The notes: generated by a model not told the origin, from the letters alone. Shown: positions 35,073 through 50,000, counted from the stretch's first letter. The stretch is DNA of 64,000 bases from Chanodichthys erythropterus (GCF_024489055.1 NC_090228.1:39209709-39273708), one strand, 5' to 3'. Program-made: numbers and translations.

Positions 35073-38000
35073 ATTCTGGGAATTTTATCCATTCTCAGTC
35101 AAAATAAATGTAAAATTGACACTTTAAATGAGCTAAACTGAAACTTCAAGTTGTCCTGTTTAAAATGATATATGACACTTGATGCTGACTGCTAGAATAG
35201 GTTAGAAAACCAGAGAAAGGTGCAGGCAAGTCAGGAGCTCCAAAAATGCTCTAGGTCTTTAAGGGTTAATGCTTAACTAATGCATTATTCTGGACCCTCA
35301 AAATAAAGTGTTACCAAAAAAAAAAAAAACAAAAACAGCCAAATGGCAATTAAAATAATTTCATATTTTTCATATAATTTTGGATGCTGGCTGAGATGCT
35401 ATGGGTGTCCTGCACACACCCACTAGATGGTGCTGCTAGCTTGTGCTGTTGAAAGCAATCCATGCATGAATTGAATTACACTGAATGTTTGCATTTATGC
35501 AGTCCACATGGTACATAATTCTCAGACTGGAAAATACAGTCCATCTGTATGAATATGGAAAAAAACTGCAACCATGTCTCTTGTTCGTTAACATTCAAAG
35601 AACAGATGCCACATTTGGTTCATTATAATATATATTTTTTAATTGTATGAAAAACCATTTACCTCAGTATCTGCAGCTGGAAGTTTGGACTCTTCAGTCC
35701 ATCAGAAAGAAGTTTCACTCCTAAATCCTGCAGGTCGTTGTTACTCAGGTCCAGCTCTCTCAGACAGGAGTTTGAGGATTGCAGAACTGAAGACAAACTC
35801 TCACAAGACTGTGCAGTGAGATTACATACGGGAAATCTGAATAAAAAAAAACGTCTCAGGTTACGTATGTAACCATAGTTTCCTGAGAACCAGGGAACGA
35901 GACTCTGCGTTAAACACGCAATGGGGAACATCACACGTGACCCGGTGTCTGAAAGCCAACTATCCAACAACTCCAATCCCTAATAGCCGGCGACAGCCTA
36001 TGACGTAATACGGCATGACCCGGATGTATAAAGGAGTGCCTGGAGAAGCAGTTATTATCCCTCGTCTTGAGGGACTGTTCTGCAGGCAGGCAACCCGAAG
36101 CATGGCAAGGAAACGCAGAGTCTCGTTCCCTGGTTCTCAGGGAACTATGGTTACATACGTAACCTGAGACATTCCCTTTCGAAAGGGAACTTCAACTCTG
36201 CGTTGAACACGCAATGGGGAACGAAATACCCACACCGCCATGCTTGCGGAGAGTGCATGCCAAATAATATGGCTGACAAACGTTGAGCAGTTTCGAAGGA
36301 AACGCTTAGCAGCTCATCCTCGGGTCACACCAGGCTGTCAGTGACAGCATTCCCTTTGGCCAACAGCCCAAGCTGAGCCTCAAGAAGGCCTTCCGCAGAA
36401 GGCCTACCAAGGCCTCTTAAGGCATCTGGAACCAACTTTTCAGAAGAGAAAGTGGTCCCTTTAAGGGAATGTGGCCAGAGAACTGAAGGAACCCCGGCCA
36501 GTCACTAGAGGGGAACGAAGTCACCCTCAATGCCAACAGGGAGGCCGACCTGGTCTATCATAGGACAAACTTAGTCTTAGTCAACCCTGTCTGAGTACAG
36601 AATTTCCATAACACATTCTTCATGGAAGAAAGCAGGTAAGAGTGACTGCAGAAAGGCAGGAGCAACTCAGACCAACGTGTAAAGATGGGCATCCTGGAGA
36701 GCAGAACTCAGCTGAGTGCTATGAACCCTCGTATTGAGGGGAGTATAATCCACTCATCCTAGGATCTACTCAGCGCTTAATTAACGCACTGAGGATGCTG
36801 TGCGCTAAACACCTGTTCATACAGGGGAGCACAAACCAACCTAGGGCTGAGTCTTAGGAGGAGGCCTGATTAAGGCCTACCACCATGATCAGCTTAGGGA
36901 GCTAAGGACTATTACATACATAACCCAAAAGGGAAGTACAGAGCTAACAGGCAGACCATGCAATGGGCACATACTTATGGAGGCTGGAGAGGGGCCTACA
37001 ACATGATATTAGCTATATGTGAAACAGAAGTATATTCAGAAAGTGGCCTGGAGGGGCCACCCTGAACACCTGTCTTGCTGGGGCAGACAGACAACCTCAA
37101 TGGCAGCATAAGAGTGCTGCAAAGTACCCGCATGACAATCCACCTAACACAATCCGACGAGCAGTGTACACAGTAAAAGCACCTTTTACTCTTTCAAGCA
37201 AGAGGAGTACAGCGTACGCCAACACGTATTAAGGAAGACCTGGAAGGGCCTATAACCTCAGCAGACACGTGGCATCAGCTCGTGGCAGTGTTTAGGCACC
37301 AAGAATGATAAACAACCGGACTGAAGGAGGTTGGAGAAGTGTCTACACAGAAGTGTACACAGAAAATTCTCAAAGAGAAATATACATAAACATATACCAG
37401 TGTGTTCAAAAAGGCGGCCCATAGGGCCTAGCAACCTCTAAGACACACGGTGTAAGTCTTGTGGCCGTTTCAAGGAGCATAAAAGATCCACCCTAGGCGT
37501 TAGGTGGCTCTTAGCTCAACTAGAGTAGAATCAGACTCAGGGAGGCAGATGTAGGTTAAACCAAACCTTAGTAAGGTTTCATTACCATAATCAACCTGAG
37601 GGGCCAGCCACTCAACATACTCGGTAAAAGCACCCTGTTACTCTCACAGCAAGAGGAGTACATAACTGAACTCCACATGCTACACCGGAGGCCGAAGTAG
37701 GCCTACCTTAGTAAACACGTGGCATCAGCAAGTGGCTATCAAAACCATTTCATCCAAAAAAGGCAGTGTATTAGAGATTTCCAAAGAGGGAATACATGAA
37801 AACGCTGCCAAACATCACGAACAGGCCAGTTTAGGGCCCATCCGTTTCAGCGATGGGGCGTGGCCAATGGTGGCATGGTTTCCCAGGCATCCTGCCAGCA
37901 AGTCAGCTAAAAAATTAGGCCTAAAGGGGCCTACCATTTCAACAACAAGCTGCGTTCAGCCTGTTTGCAGAATAAAAACACAAGCTGTGCCAACATGTGA

Positions 38001-41000
38001 ACTAAAAAGGAGGCCTGAAGGGGGCCTACCGATTCAATGACACGTGGCTTTAGCTTGTATCCAACGAGCAGCTCGTTTTAGGGTTCTAGGAGCAAAAAAT
38101 AGAACCAACCTAGATACTAGGTAGCTATTTAGCTCAACTAGCTTAGAAACCCAGACTCAAGGAGGCTGATGTAGTTAAAACCAATCCTCAGTAATGTTTT
38201 ACCACAAAAACTCACCCCTGAGAGGTCAGCCACTCAGAAGAGTACTCGGAAAAAGCACCTTTTTACTCTCAAAGCGAGAGGAGTACCTCCAACATGCTGC
38301 ACAGGAAGCCCATAGGGCCTACCTTAGTAAACACGTGGCATCAGCAAGTGGTGACCATAACCATACCAACCATCAGGCCATGCATTCAAAGATTTAGTTT
38401 CTAAAAGGAAATGCATATTACACCACATACTCCACGAGAGGCCTGCTTAAGGCCTACTCAATAGAGGTGGGGCGTGGCCGATGATGGTATTGTACTCACA
38501 GGTATCCTGCCAACAAGTCAGCTAAAAAGGAGGCCTTGTGGGGTCTACAATCTCAGCAACAAGTGGCATTCAGCCTGTTTGCAGAATAAAACACAAACTG
38601 TGCCATCATGTGAACTAGAAAGGAGGCCTGTTGGGGCCTACCGTTCCAATGACATGTGGCCTCAGCTCGTGAAATAATGCAAAATATGTGAGCAAACTAT
38701 GATCAGCTAACAGCACTTGTAGAAGTACAATTGCTAACTAGGAAAGGGCTAATTAACCATAAGCCTACAATCAAAGTTATATGCAATATATCTGTTAACA
38801 AGATCACAAAAAGGGAGCTAATAGAAACCAGCTTTTCTCAAAAAGTGGTTCTATACTACCCTGAGTATACAATCCAACAGGTGATGCACTCAGTAACACC
38901 AATAAACCTACTAATGGGGAATATTAGGTCATCAATGTCTCTAATACCGGCTAATGAAAAGCCTGCTATTATGAGAACAGGTGCTGACCTGTGGCAGCAT
39001 AAGTGAGCTCACATACAATGTAGGGCAAAAGTCTAGAACTTCAAAGCAAACACAACACTTGATGTATATGCTATTTTCACAGAGGAAAATAATTTTCTCC
39101 ATACAGATTCTCAAATCCATAGGGGACGGATGCTAAACACTAGCAACATCAACTCAAACTTGATTAAAGAAAACATGTTGCTCAGTGGAAAAAACACATT
39201 TTCCATAGCATAAAAGTTCTAGAAAGTGGGGCCTAGCACACACAGCATGACTTATCTACGCAAAGATAAGGGCCTACCACCTGAGATAACAGCCTCAGGA
39301 AGCCTAAAAGCCTAAAAACAGTCTACAACCTAACTCAAAAATTGCACTTACATAGCAAAGGGATAATGGGCGTAAGGCCTAACAACTCCCTCGGGAGAAG
39401 GCCAGAACTAGGAATTATACAACCTGACAAGGGAAGTATACATAGGTTTAAAATATTTAAATAACACACCTAACATAGCTCTAGCCTGGCCGCTAAGTTA
39501 CAGACCTTCTACAGGGCCACAAGCCTAGTGAAACCTGGGCTTCACCTCCAAATCTCATGGATAAGAAAAAGAAAGCAAAGCTCACAAGCAAACAATGTCA
39601 GGCGTCCGATTAAGGCCGACCTAAACATACATATTAACTGAAGTGACAAGTGCTAACTCAAACTACTCTAGAAGGCAGCAGAGAAGCTACTCTAAACAAC
39701 AGATGGCAAAGAGGCGGCCATTTCGTGGCCTGCATAATATATATTCTAGCCAGTCTATAAACTTCAGTTTGCCCAAAAAAACCTTACTTTTTCCTGACTA
39801 CATGCTCAGAAAACTATACAGGAAAATAAGGTCTAAGTTTAAACACAAAATATAGACCCTCCTGCGGCTCAAAGACCGAAGACTCGTAATGCTCCTTTTT
39901 TACATTAAATTGCCCTATGTAGCTGGGGAATCGATTACAAACGCAACGGTGTTTACAATCGATCATCCATCTCACTCTTGCTTCTTCCTCCTCCCGTCTG
40001 TCTGGGTTCAGATATAAATCTGGATGGCTAGGGGTTTTTCCATGCCCTCCCGATCTCAAACGCGGAGATCAGAAGGGAAAGGAAAGTCATGGAAGCTGCA
40101 GCATTCATGGACAGAAAGGAACTGCTCCTCGAGCTGTCCGCACGCGGCCCCTTTCTTAACACGCTCTCACGGCATCTGCAGCCCGCCGAAAGCGCATCCC
40201 AAAAACACAGCAGCTCCACACACACAACAGCCAAAGGAACGCTCGCCGCTGGACGTGATGCCGTCAAACACGAACGTCATCATCATCCACTCATCCTCGC
40301 CAGACCTGGGGGAGTTGAGAGAGAATACAACTTTATCAAACTTCCCAACAAGCTCACCTGTGAGCCCTATGATTGCAGCCGCCGTTATGCCTCAGCACAA
40401 ACGGGGCTAGAATCACCAGGCACAGATGCAGACAGCTCTTCCCTCGGGAAGAGTGCCAAACGAGAACGGAGCGTCCCGATAGGTAGATGCTCACAGTAAA
40501 CAATAGACAAACACACAAACAGTGCCCTCAAGCACCGTCTATGCGTGCTCCTCTCCAAATAGAAACGCCCAGAAAAATGTGTATATCAAGTGTCAAACCC
40601 TGGGACATGGATAAACACACTCTCTTGAACGTTTGTAAGGCATATATTGAATCCCTTATCGGAGTCGATATAGTCACGATCAGACAGAACAGGACCGAAA
40701 GACGATGAGATAATGACTGCTTCTCTAGGCGCTCCTTTATACAGCCGGGTCGCGCCGTATTACCTCATAGGCTGTCGCTGGCCAATAGGGATTGGAGTTG
40801 GATAGTTGGCTTTCAGACACCGGGTCACGTGTGACGTTCCCCATTGCGTGTTCAACGTAGAGTTGAAGTTCCCTTTCGAAAGGGAACGCCATGTAGTTGC
40901 ATACAGTCTCAACAGTGTGATTGTTAATAATAAATGCAAAACAAACAAAAAACAAATGAAAGAATTCGAACTCAAACCTCAGTATCTCCAGCTGACAGTT

Positions 41001-44000
41001 TGGACTCTTCAGTCCATCAGAAAGAAGCTTTACACCTGAATCTTGCAGGTCATTGTTACTCAGATCCATCTCTCTCAAGAGAGACTTTGAAGATTGTAGA
41101 GCTGAAGACAAACTTTCACAACAATGACCAGTGAGATTACACCCATGTAGTCTGTGTAGAGATCAAAACAAACAGCAATATATATTTATATATGTTTACA
41201 GGTAGAGTTTATAATCACCAATAAAGAAAAAGGAAAAAATTATTTATTGTATTTAGGGCTGTAATAAACGATTAATTTGATGGTTGATTCATCTATTAAT
41301 TACTTTACTTTACTTTGTCCCCACTTTATATTAAGTGTCTTTAACTAAGTACTAACATTTAAATTAATCATTTAATTATTCTGTAAATGTTTTTACATTG
41401 TACTTATATATTTTTTTTAAATACCTGCAAGCATCTACAGCTTTAGTTATTTCTATAATTACACAAGGACACCTAATATGAAGCGTGACCATTTTTATGT
41501 TTTCAATCTGTTATTTTCTGATTAGTCAAATAAAGTGGCTTATCAGTATAACCTTAAGTAACTTACAAATAAATAATAACTGTAATTTATGTTGTTAATA
41601 TTTCAAGGTTTATTTAAACATTTTGTCATTATAATTACAAATAATAATAAAACAATCCTAACATGGAAAATAATGCACCAATAATTAAAAGGGCATTTAA
41701 CAGCAATATATCAGTAATAGAAATATGCATGCTGCTTTCACCGTCACTGTTTGGGACTGACAACAGCATTTGCTTATCCGTGAGTTTTGAAATGTTTTCT
41801 TCATTCAGAAGATTAAAGTATCTGCTTTCAATAATATCTATAAAGGAACCACTGAAGTCATGACCACTTTAAGAGGTGCGGCACGTGAGTTGTTTGAATG
41901 GGTGCCTGCATGGGCGACATTAGTGCCCCCCCCCCCCATATTGCCATCAATTTATTGTAGTCATGTACACAGCGTTTCATATTTGAAAATTGTTTAATAT
42001 GCATTTATATGTATGTCTCTGTGTTGATGGGGGCAACAGAATAAAATAGGAGCAATAGGTTATTAGTTTACAGTTGTTAGAATGATTAGGAATCTGCAAA
42101 AAGGCTAAGCATCCCAATACAGTGGATTATTATATCTCTAAGAAAACAAAAACAGCTGATGGAGGACAGGTAACTGAGCAGAGATCTGTCACTCATTCAG
42201 AGGATGAGATTCAGAATTCCCGATGTGAGCCGTCTGCTCTGCAGCAATTTGGAGCTGTTAGTCAGGCCTCCTCTGACAGCGTGAGTCCTGAACGAGATCC
42301 AGTTCATGGACCCAAAACGTCTGCAAACTTTGACTATTGGGATTGATGAATGGCTTGAATATAGTCCCATTATTGACCGGGCTGTGACTGTGCAAGCAGC
42401 AATTAAAGGGCCCTCACACCCATGCCATCACCACCCAGTGGCTTTAGGAAAACAGAGCACGGTGGGCAATATGCATTTAAGTATATAAATATAGGATGAC
42501 AATGTCAGTAATTTGTATTTGCTTCACTTCCTGCTACCAGCTGGTGGCGATATGACTATAACTAAATGTTGGCATGTAGATGTCTTATCAAGCCAGGACT
42601 CTTATTAAACATGTGAAGTTTGAGATTTGCTAACAGTGCCCCGTAGAGTTAAACATGTCACTTCCTGTTGCCAGTGGGTGGCAACCCATGGCATATTTAA
42701 CCCTCTGGAGTCTGAGGATTTTTGGGGCCTTGGAAGAATTTTGACATGCCCTGACATTTGCCATACACTGAATGCAGCGTGGAATACAGCTTCCAGAATC
42801 TACACAAGTTAAATGCTGGATTTGCATAAAGGCTTTTACTGAAAGATGAAGCAGTTCCCACTTTAAAAGCAGAAGCTGCTGTTTATCGGCCCCAAACTGT
42901 AAGTACGTTTTATTGTTTGTACATGTCTTTTAAATGTATAGTTCTGTTTGTACGTTTGGTTCCATCAAGGATGTAAACAAAGACCAAAGCATTTTTGCTT
43001 CTAGCCAGGTAACGTTAGCTAAATTCTATTGCATACTTCTACAACAAACGCCAACAATCTTCTAAGTTCATAGAAAAACAGTTGTTCATGCTATAAATTA
43101 AATGCTACCTTTACAAAAATGCTACTACTCAGTCATGTGTTCAGCTACAGTAAAGCTTTAATCTGGATAAAACCGTATATTGAGAGCTAACAAACAGCAG
43201 TGACAGCATCTAAATACTTTGACACAAATACTAAATGAAATACTATTCATAAACGTCCTTTAAAAGCCGCGATTCCAGAGGTTCTTCTTGACCTAGGGCT
43301 GGGCGGTATACAGAGTTTAGGCGATATTCTGATATTTTCTTTCGGCACGATACAAGATGAGACAATACCGTCTATACCGATATATGCAACCCTTCCCCAC
43401 TCTCGCTTTGCGCGTGAACTGGACCAAGCCCACTCCATCACATGTTCGACTGAAACATGGAGGAAAACACGGTCAACACTGCAGAAGATGATCTGGTTAG
43501 TAAAAAGAAAAACAACGATTCAGTTATTTGGAGATGGTTTGGATTTAAAATATCAGATGAGCAGCAAAAACAAGCATCTGTAAAGAGTGCCATAAAACGA
43601 TTAATTCAAAAAGGGGAAGCACATCAAATCTCTTCCACCACCTACAACATCATCATAAAGTGCAGTACGATGAGTGTTTAGAACTCCGAGCTTTGTCTGC
43701 TACAACATCAGCCTTGAAAACTAAGCAGCCTGAAAAGTTTTCTGTCCCAAAACAAAGCTTGTTGGAAGCTTTGTTTACCCGCAGCATGCCTTATGAAAAT
43801 AAAAGTTCCAGATGGTGCGATATAACAAATGTGGTAGCTTACCACATCGCTAAAGATATGGTTCCAGTTTCACCAGTGGAACAGGAAGGTTTTAAAACCA
43901 TAAATGCTAAAATGGCTAAAAACCATTGACTCAAGATACCAGCTACCCAGTCGCAAGTATACTTTGCAACAGAAGCGCTACCAGAAATGTACACTGAGGT

Positions 44001-47000
44001 CAGACGGACAACCAATATATGGACAAGCAGGACGTACGAGCCATATAGGAGTTTGACGATACATTTTATTGAATACTGGGAAATGAAAACCGTGTGTCTC
44101 CAAACCAGCTATTTTCCCCAAGACCACACCAGGGAGAATATAGCGGAAGCCCTGCAGGACGCACTGGTGAACTGGAAGCTCGACGAAAAGGTGCTAGTTG
44201 CCATAACGACCGACAATGGCAAGCAACCTTATCAAAACTGTTGAACTGAAGAAGTGGCTGAGGATGCAGTGCTTTTGTCACCGACTTCATCTGGCCATTG
44301 GTGAGTGCTATGTTTGTATTTGATTTGGAAATTTATTTATTTATTTATTTTTAACTTAAGCATATTACGCTCAAATTATTGTTTGCAGTAATGCCTAGTT
44401 TTTAGTATGCCTAGCCAAGAAAATGCAACCAAAGTTAAAACAACATTTGAACATGTAGTGATTTCATTACACACAGTTAAACACAGATGATGATCTGTCT
44501 TGTTAAATAAAAAAGTTTGTTTCAAGTTTAATTCATTTCTAAAGCACATTTAAAAACAACAGTAGTTGACCAAAGTGCTGTACATATAAAAGGGTCATAA
44601 AACAAACAACAACAATAAAAAGGGCAATATACAAAACATTACAAATTAGGAGAAAAAAAAAAAAAAACTCCACAGCTCTCAGACTGTATTAAACGTCAAA
44701 GAATAAAAATATGTTTTAAGACTAGTTTTAAAAGCAGTTAAATTAGGGGCCATCCTCACAAACAAAAGGTAGTGAGTTCCAGAGATTAGGGGCAGCTACT
44801 GTAAAGGCACAATCACCCCTGTACTTTAGTCTTACTCTAGGAACTGTCAGCAGCATATGGTCAGCAGACCTCAGAGACCTTGATGGGATGTGCAATTGTA
44901 TAAGGTCAGAAAGGCAAGTTGGTGCTAGGCCATTTAATGATTTATAAGCAAGCATTAAAACCTTAAAATCAATCATAAAACGAACCGGAAGCCAATGTAG
45001 CGAAGACAATATGGGTGAAATATGTTCCTGTTTACGTGTTCGTGTTAAAAGTCGAGCTGCTGCATTTTGCACTAACTGCAAGCGTGAGAGAGAGGCCTGG
45101 TTGACACCAACATAGAGAGCATTACAATAGTCTAAACGTGATGAAATAAAAACATGTATAAGCCTTTCAAAATCATTAAATGAAAAAAATGCTTAACTTT
45201 AGATAAAAGCCTTAACTGACAAAAACTTGACCTGACTACTGACTTTATCTGTTTGTCAAGTTTAAAATCTGTATCCATTATTACCCCCAGATTTTTAACA
45301 GTGGATTTAACATAGGGAAGCAAGGGGCCCAAATCAATGTTAAAGGTCTTATTAGTACAGTTTGGACCAAATATAATGATTTCAGTTTTGCTCTCATTAA
45401 AATGTAAAAAAATAAGGCTATCCAATCCTTAATGTCTTTGAGACAGTCAAAAGGATGTTTTAAAGGACTGGCATTTTTCCGTTTTATTGGAAGATCAATT
45501 TGTGTGTCATCTGCATAACAATGAAACTACATTTCATATTTCCTGAGAATTGACCCTAATGGGAGCATATACAAGGAGAACAGCATTGGGCCGAAAATAG
45601 AGCCTAGAGGGACTCCAAATGGAAGGGGTGCTGATGGGGAAACATAGTCACCAAGGTGGACAGAAAAAGTCCTGTCTGATAAGTACGATCTAAACCACTT
45701 CAGAGCAGTACCATTAATACCAATAAAATGTTCCAACCGGGAAAGTAAGATATTATGATCAGTGGTGTCAAAAGCAGATGTGAGATCTAAAAGCATAAGA
45801 ATTGCTGAGTCTCCTGAGTCAGTAACCAATAAAAGGTCATTAAAAACCTTTAAAAGTCCCATTGAATGTCTATCTAAGAAAGATTGCAATTGTGTACAGA
45901 CTATTTTCTCTAATATTTTAGAGAGGAAGGGGAGTTTAGAGACTGTTCTATAATTAGACAGAACCGTCGTGTCCAGGTTGGATTTTTTTATCAGAGGTTG
46001 GAACACAGCATGTTTAAAATTTAGTGGAACAACACCTAAGGTCAAACTGCTCTTTATAATTTCTTGAACTACATGCCTAATGGAATCAAAAATCTCCTTT
46101 AAAAGACGTGGTGATACTACATCTGTAGGACAGGCGGAGGGTTTCATCCAGGCCCGCACTTGGGGGCGGGGCCGCGATATAATATGATTTTTTTTTTTTA
46201 TAAACATAAAATTGGCCAACGACCGGCCCATAAAGCAGGTACAGCGGCCCATTGGTTAATTTTCCATACTGACACTGGGCTGGCCCAATCATATCTCTTA
46301 ACAGACTCCACCCCGTCCCCTGTGTTTCGTGTGTCATATGCAGTGTCTCAGAGCCAAAACATCTGTGGATTAGGATGGAGAAACAAAAGCGCAAGTGCAA
46401 GGGGGGTGCGGAGAAGTTGCGGGTAAAAAAATAAAAAAAATGTAGAGGTTGATGCCTCAACGTGCAAAAATTACTGACATGTTTAGTACGGTTACAGTAG
46501 CTTCAGTTTACAGTACCTGACGACGTGCAAGAACATAGAAGAACATGGAGGAGACACCTGTCAGGCAGAGGAGCAGCAGGTGTTTGACAGTGAAGCCAAT
46601 GAGGGACAGAGTAAGCAGGAGAGTATAATAGAAGCGGTAAGCAGGGTAGTTACATGATTAACAGGGAGGGAGGGAGCGAGGGACTCACGATGCGACGACG
46701 ACGACGACGATGATGCTTTACCTAAATTAATGAATATTAGGCTAGAAGACAACATAATCGTCGTCGTTATTATAAAGTCAGACTGTCACCTACTGCACTG
46801 GTCACTCAGTCAGCTAAAGTCAAATAGCACAGCAAAAGCTTTTTTTGTAGCTAGCAGTGTGCCCTTGTAGCTATCAGAGTTCACTTATGCAGTAACGCCC
46901 CTTCTCATTAACTAGAAAAACCTGAAATGATGCAATTTGATTTTTCCCAAAAAAAATCAGGTTATTATTTTAATGTAATATTACTGATGATGTGTTTATT

Positions 47001-50000
47001 TCACAACGAGACTATACGTGTCTATTTATAGCCGTTAGTCGTGATGATGGTCTACTAGATCTCACTTTTCAGCTATAAAAAGTTATGTTTTGTAGCTCTT
47101 GTACCCTATTACTCTGGTATGAACACTTGGTTGTTTATGGCAAGTGAATAACATGTATATAATTTTATTAGGACGTTTTTTGCGAATAATTTGGTAGTAT
47201 AGTTTTCTTTTTCATTGTTTTTAATGGGGAGTATCTAAACAATAAGAGGTAAATGTTTGACACTTAAAGAGGGGTTTGTGCTCTTTAAAAAAAGTATATT
47301 TGTAATTATAGTTTTTCTTCTGTCTGTTTCGTTTAAAAAAATGAATTAAATAGAATTATCAGTATACTACATCCATGTTCTAAGGGTTAACTAGCTTTTA
47401 TAACATGGAGCACATTGTCCATCAAGATTATAATGCAAAGTTAAACACTTAAAATAAGATTTTTTTTTCTGATCTTTGCTGTCCATTGGTGTGTAGGCCC
47501 TACTCCACTGCCACTTTTGATCACCAGGGAGTCAGTCAAGCGAGAGTGAGTACACTGGTCCACTTGCACTTACTACTCAGCTTTGTAGGGGCTTTGGGGA
47601 ATGGAACAGTAGGTATGCATATTTACAGGGACTGCAAGGATGGTGTACTGGTGGGTGGTGTCTGACCGATTGTGGTGGACTGGTCTGAGCAAAAATGCCA
47701 GGGCCATTTTTTTGTCCCAGTCCAGCCCTGGTTTCATCTGATGAATAATATTTCAAAAGAGAAAGAGACACAGGCTCAAATTGGTTTAAAACAGTTGAGC
47801 AAGTGATCAGGACAGAGGGGTCCACAGAAGGAGGTATAATGTTTGTTCTGATAACTGATACCTTATCCACAAAAAATTGTAAAAACCTATTGCAAGTGTC
47901 AGAGGACACATCAGAAAAAGTAGGTTGAGAAGTGTTTAGTACAGAATTAATTGTGCTAAAAAGAGCTTTGGGTTTATGAGAATTTTTAAGAATAACATTA
48001 GACGAATACTTTGTTTTCTCAGCTTTAACAGTTTTTTGGTATTTGTACCAAGTCTCCTTTAAGATGTCAAAAGCTTGTCTTTTTTCCACTGATGTTCAGC
48101 TCTCCTACATTCACGTTAAATTAAAAAAAAAGAAAGAAAAGAAAAATATTTAAGGTACTTTTCAATACAGACAGTGAGACATAAATCTCTCACATATTTC
48201 TGATGTGTGCACTAATTTGTTAAATAAATTTTATTTTATTTATTTAATATTTTTATTAAGCATTTAGCATTTATTAAGCATAATAGACTTTCTGATTCTG
48301 ACAGGACATGGATGGATGACAGCCGCATCACCCGGGCCATTTCTCTGTGTAAGAAAGTTGTTAGCAGCTTCTCATATAGCTGGAAGAAAAGAAGAGAGCT
48401 CACTGAAGTCCAGATTCAGCTGGGTCTGCCAGCTCACCAGCTCATCACCGAGTCAGCCACAGGCTAGTGATCATGGCAGCAAATGATTGAAAGGTTTCTG
48501 GAGCAGGGGGGAGCAGTCACAAAAGTCCTGTCTGCTGAAACCGCTTCAGGACTTCACAGATGCTCTCTCAGGTGAGGAGTATGTCACAATCTCATATGTC
48601 AGTCCTGTACAGCACCTTTTCAAAACAAGTCTCCTGGCACATGAAGAGGGTGAGAGTGAGCTGTGCTATTGTTGGAATACCTTACTGCCAATTATGCTGA
48701 CCCAGCAACTACTGACCTGTTGGGAAAGGAAAGACTGGCTGGGATTTTAAGATATGTTCTGACATCTCTCCAGGCCAAAGTGTATTTGAAAAAAAGTTTT
48801 TTGAAAAGCATTCAAAGTTTTTTAATATTTATAATGAAAGGCAGACGTTTTATTGGAAGGGGAGCACAAGTCATTGCTTTCATGTTAAGCCACGTGGAGT
48901 CGGTCCTTTCATTATACCAACAGACCATGTGCTTCACCTGTGTAAAACTGATAATAAAACTGAAAGTTTGGTAAAGCAACACCTCCCTTATCTTTTGGTT
49001 TCCTTAATTTGTTACATTTGTTTTGGGGCATTTTGTGGTCCCAAATAAATCTAGAAAAGTGTGTATTAATATCTTTAAAAAAAGGTTCAGCCAAGTAACA
49101 GGGAAGGGATTGAAATAAATAAAATTTAGGGAGAATATTAATTATCATCACATTTATTCTACCCAGGAAGGAAATGGGGAGTGTACGAGAGTATTAAGGT
49201 CTTTTTTGATCAAATCGACAAGAGGAGTGTAGCTTTTATTAAATAGATCATCCAATACTAGTGTAATAAAGATACAGAGATATTTAAAACCATTTGTTGT
49301 TATTTTGAAAGGTGAGAACGAGACAAAAGGTCAATTGAAGTAGAGATATTAAGAGGAAGTTAATTTAGTAAATTAATTTTATATCCAGATAAGATACTAT
49401 AATCTAAGATACATTTTAATAGCATAGGAATTGACTTTTCAGGTTCAGAGATGTATAGCAGGACATCATCTGCATAAAGAGAGATCCGGTGCTCTCTGTC
49501 TCCGACTTTTATTCCCAATATTTTTTTGACATTGTCTTATATACTCAACAAGAGGCTCATTTACAAGGGTGAAGAGATGTATTTAATTTTTAATCACTTG
49601 TATTTTATGTGTCTTGTTTTTATGGAGCAATAACACAATGATATAAGTTCTGTTTCATTCTTACTGGAAGTCGAAGGGCGCCCTTGTGCAGTCCACAACT
49701 GAGACTCATTAAAAATGATGGCACTGTAGGAAATCCCTTAATATGGACAAAGGCATCCAGAGATAACTGCAGCTGCATAAAATGCATGCTTAAGCCATCT
49801 TAAAGTATTAGTTCACTTTTAAATAAACTTTTGCTTATAATTTACTCACCCCCATGTCATTCAAGATGTCAATGTCCTTCTTTCTTCAGTCGAAAAGAAA
49901 TTAAGGTTTTTGATGAAAACATTCCAGGATTTTTCTCCATACAATGGGCTTGAATGGGCACCAGACGGTTTAAGGTCCTAAAGACAGTTTCAGTGCAGCT

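Larger units (their letters stand above)
43292..48775 (+). mobile_element. ZBED-type hAT transposon, interrupted by an L2 that holds another hAT
   Basis: A TAGGGCTGGGCGGTATAC start at 43292 is followed by a BED-finger transposase frame (43457-44300) that ends at a GTGAGT donor after HRLHLAIG. The second coding block resumes at about 48303 after a CTGATTCTGACAG acceptor. The ~4-kb between is intron, filled by a minus-strand L2 that itself carries a 1,583-bp hAT. The right end is lost where an L1 scrap begins near 48780. It lies in the intron between the NACHT exon and LRR exon 1. Confidence 0.75.

Noticed and set aside
40024..40499. Overlapping open frames of 128 and 136 codons inside the 5-kb element
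   Set aside because: Several frames on both strands are open because of base composition; no domain, no splice support and no resemblance to a known transposase.
42122..42346. Possible hAT-type protein start (DYYISKKTKTADGG)
   Set aside because: Short, without zinc-finger or catalytic motifs; resemblance is too weak for a separate call.
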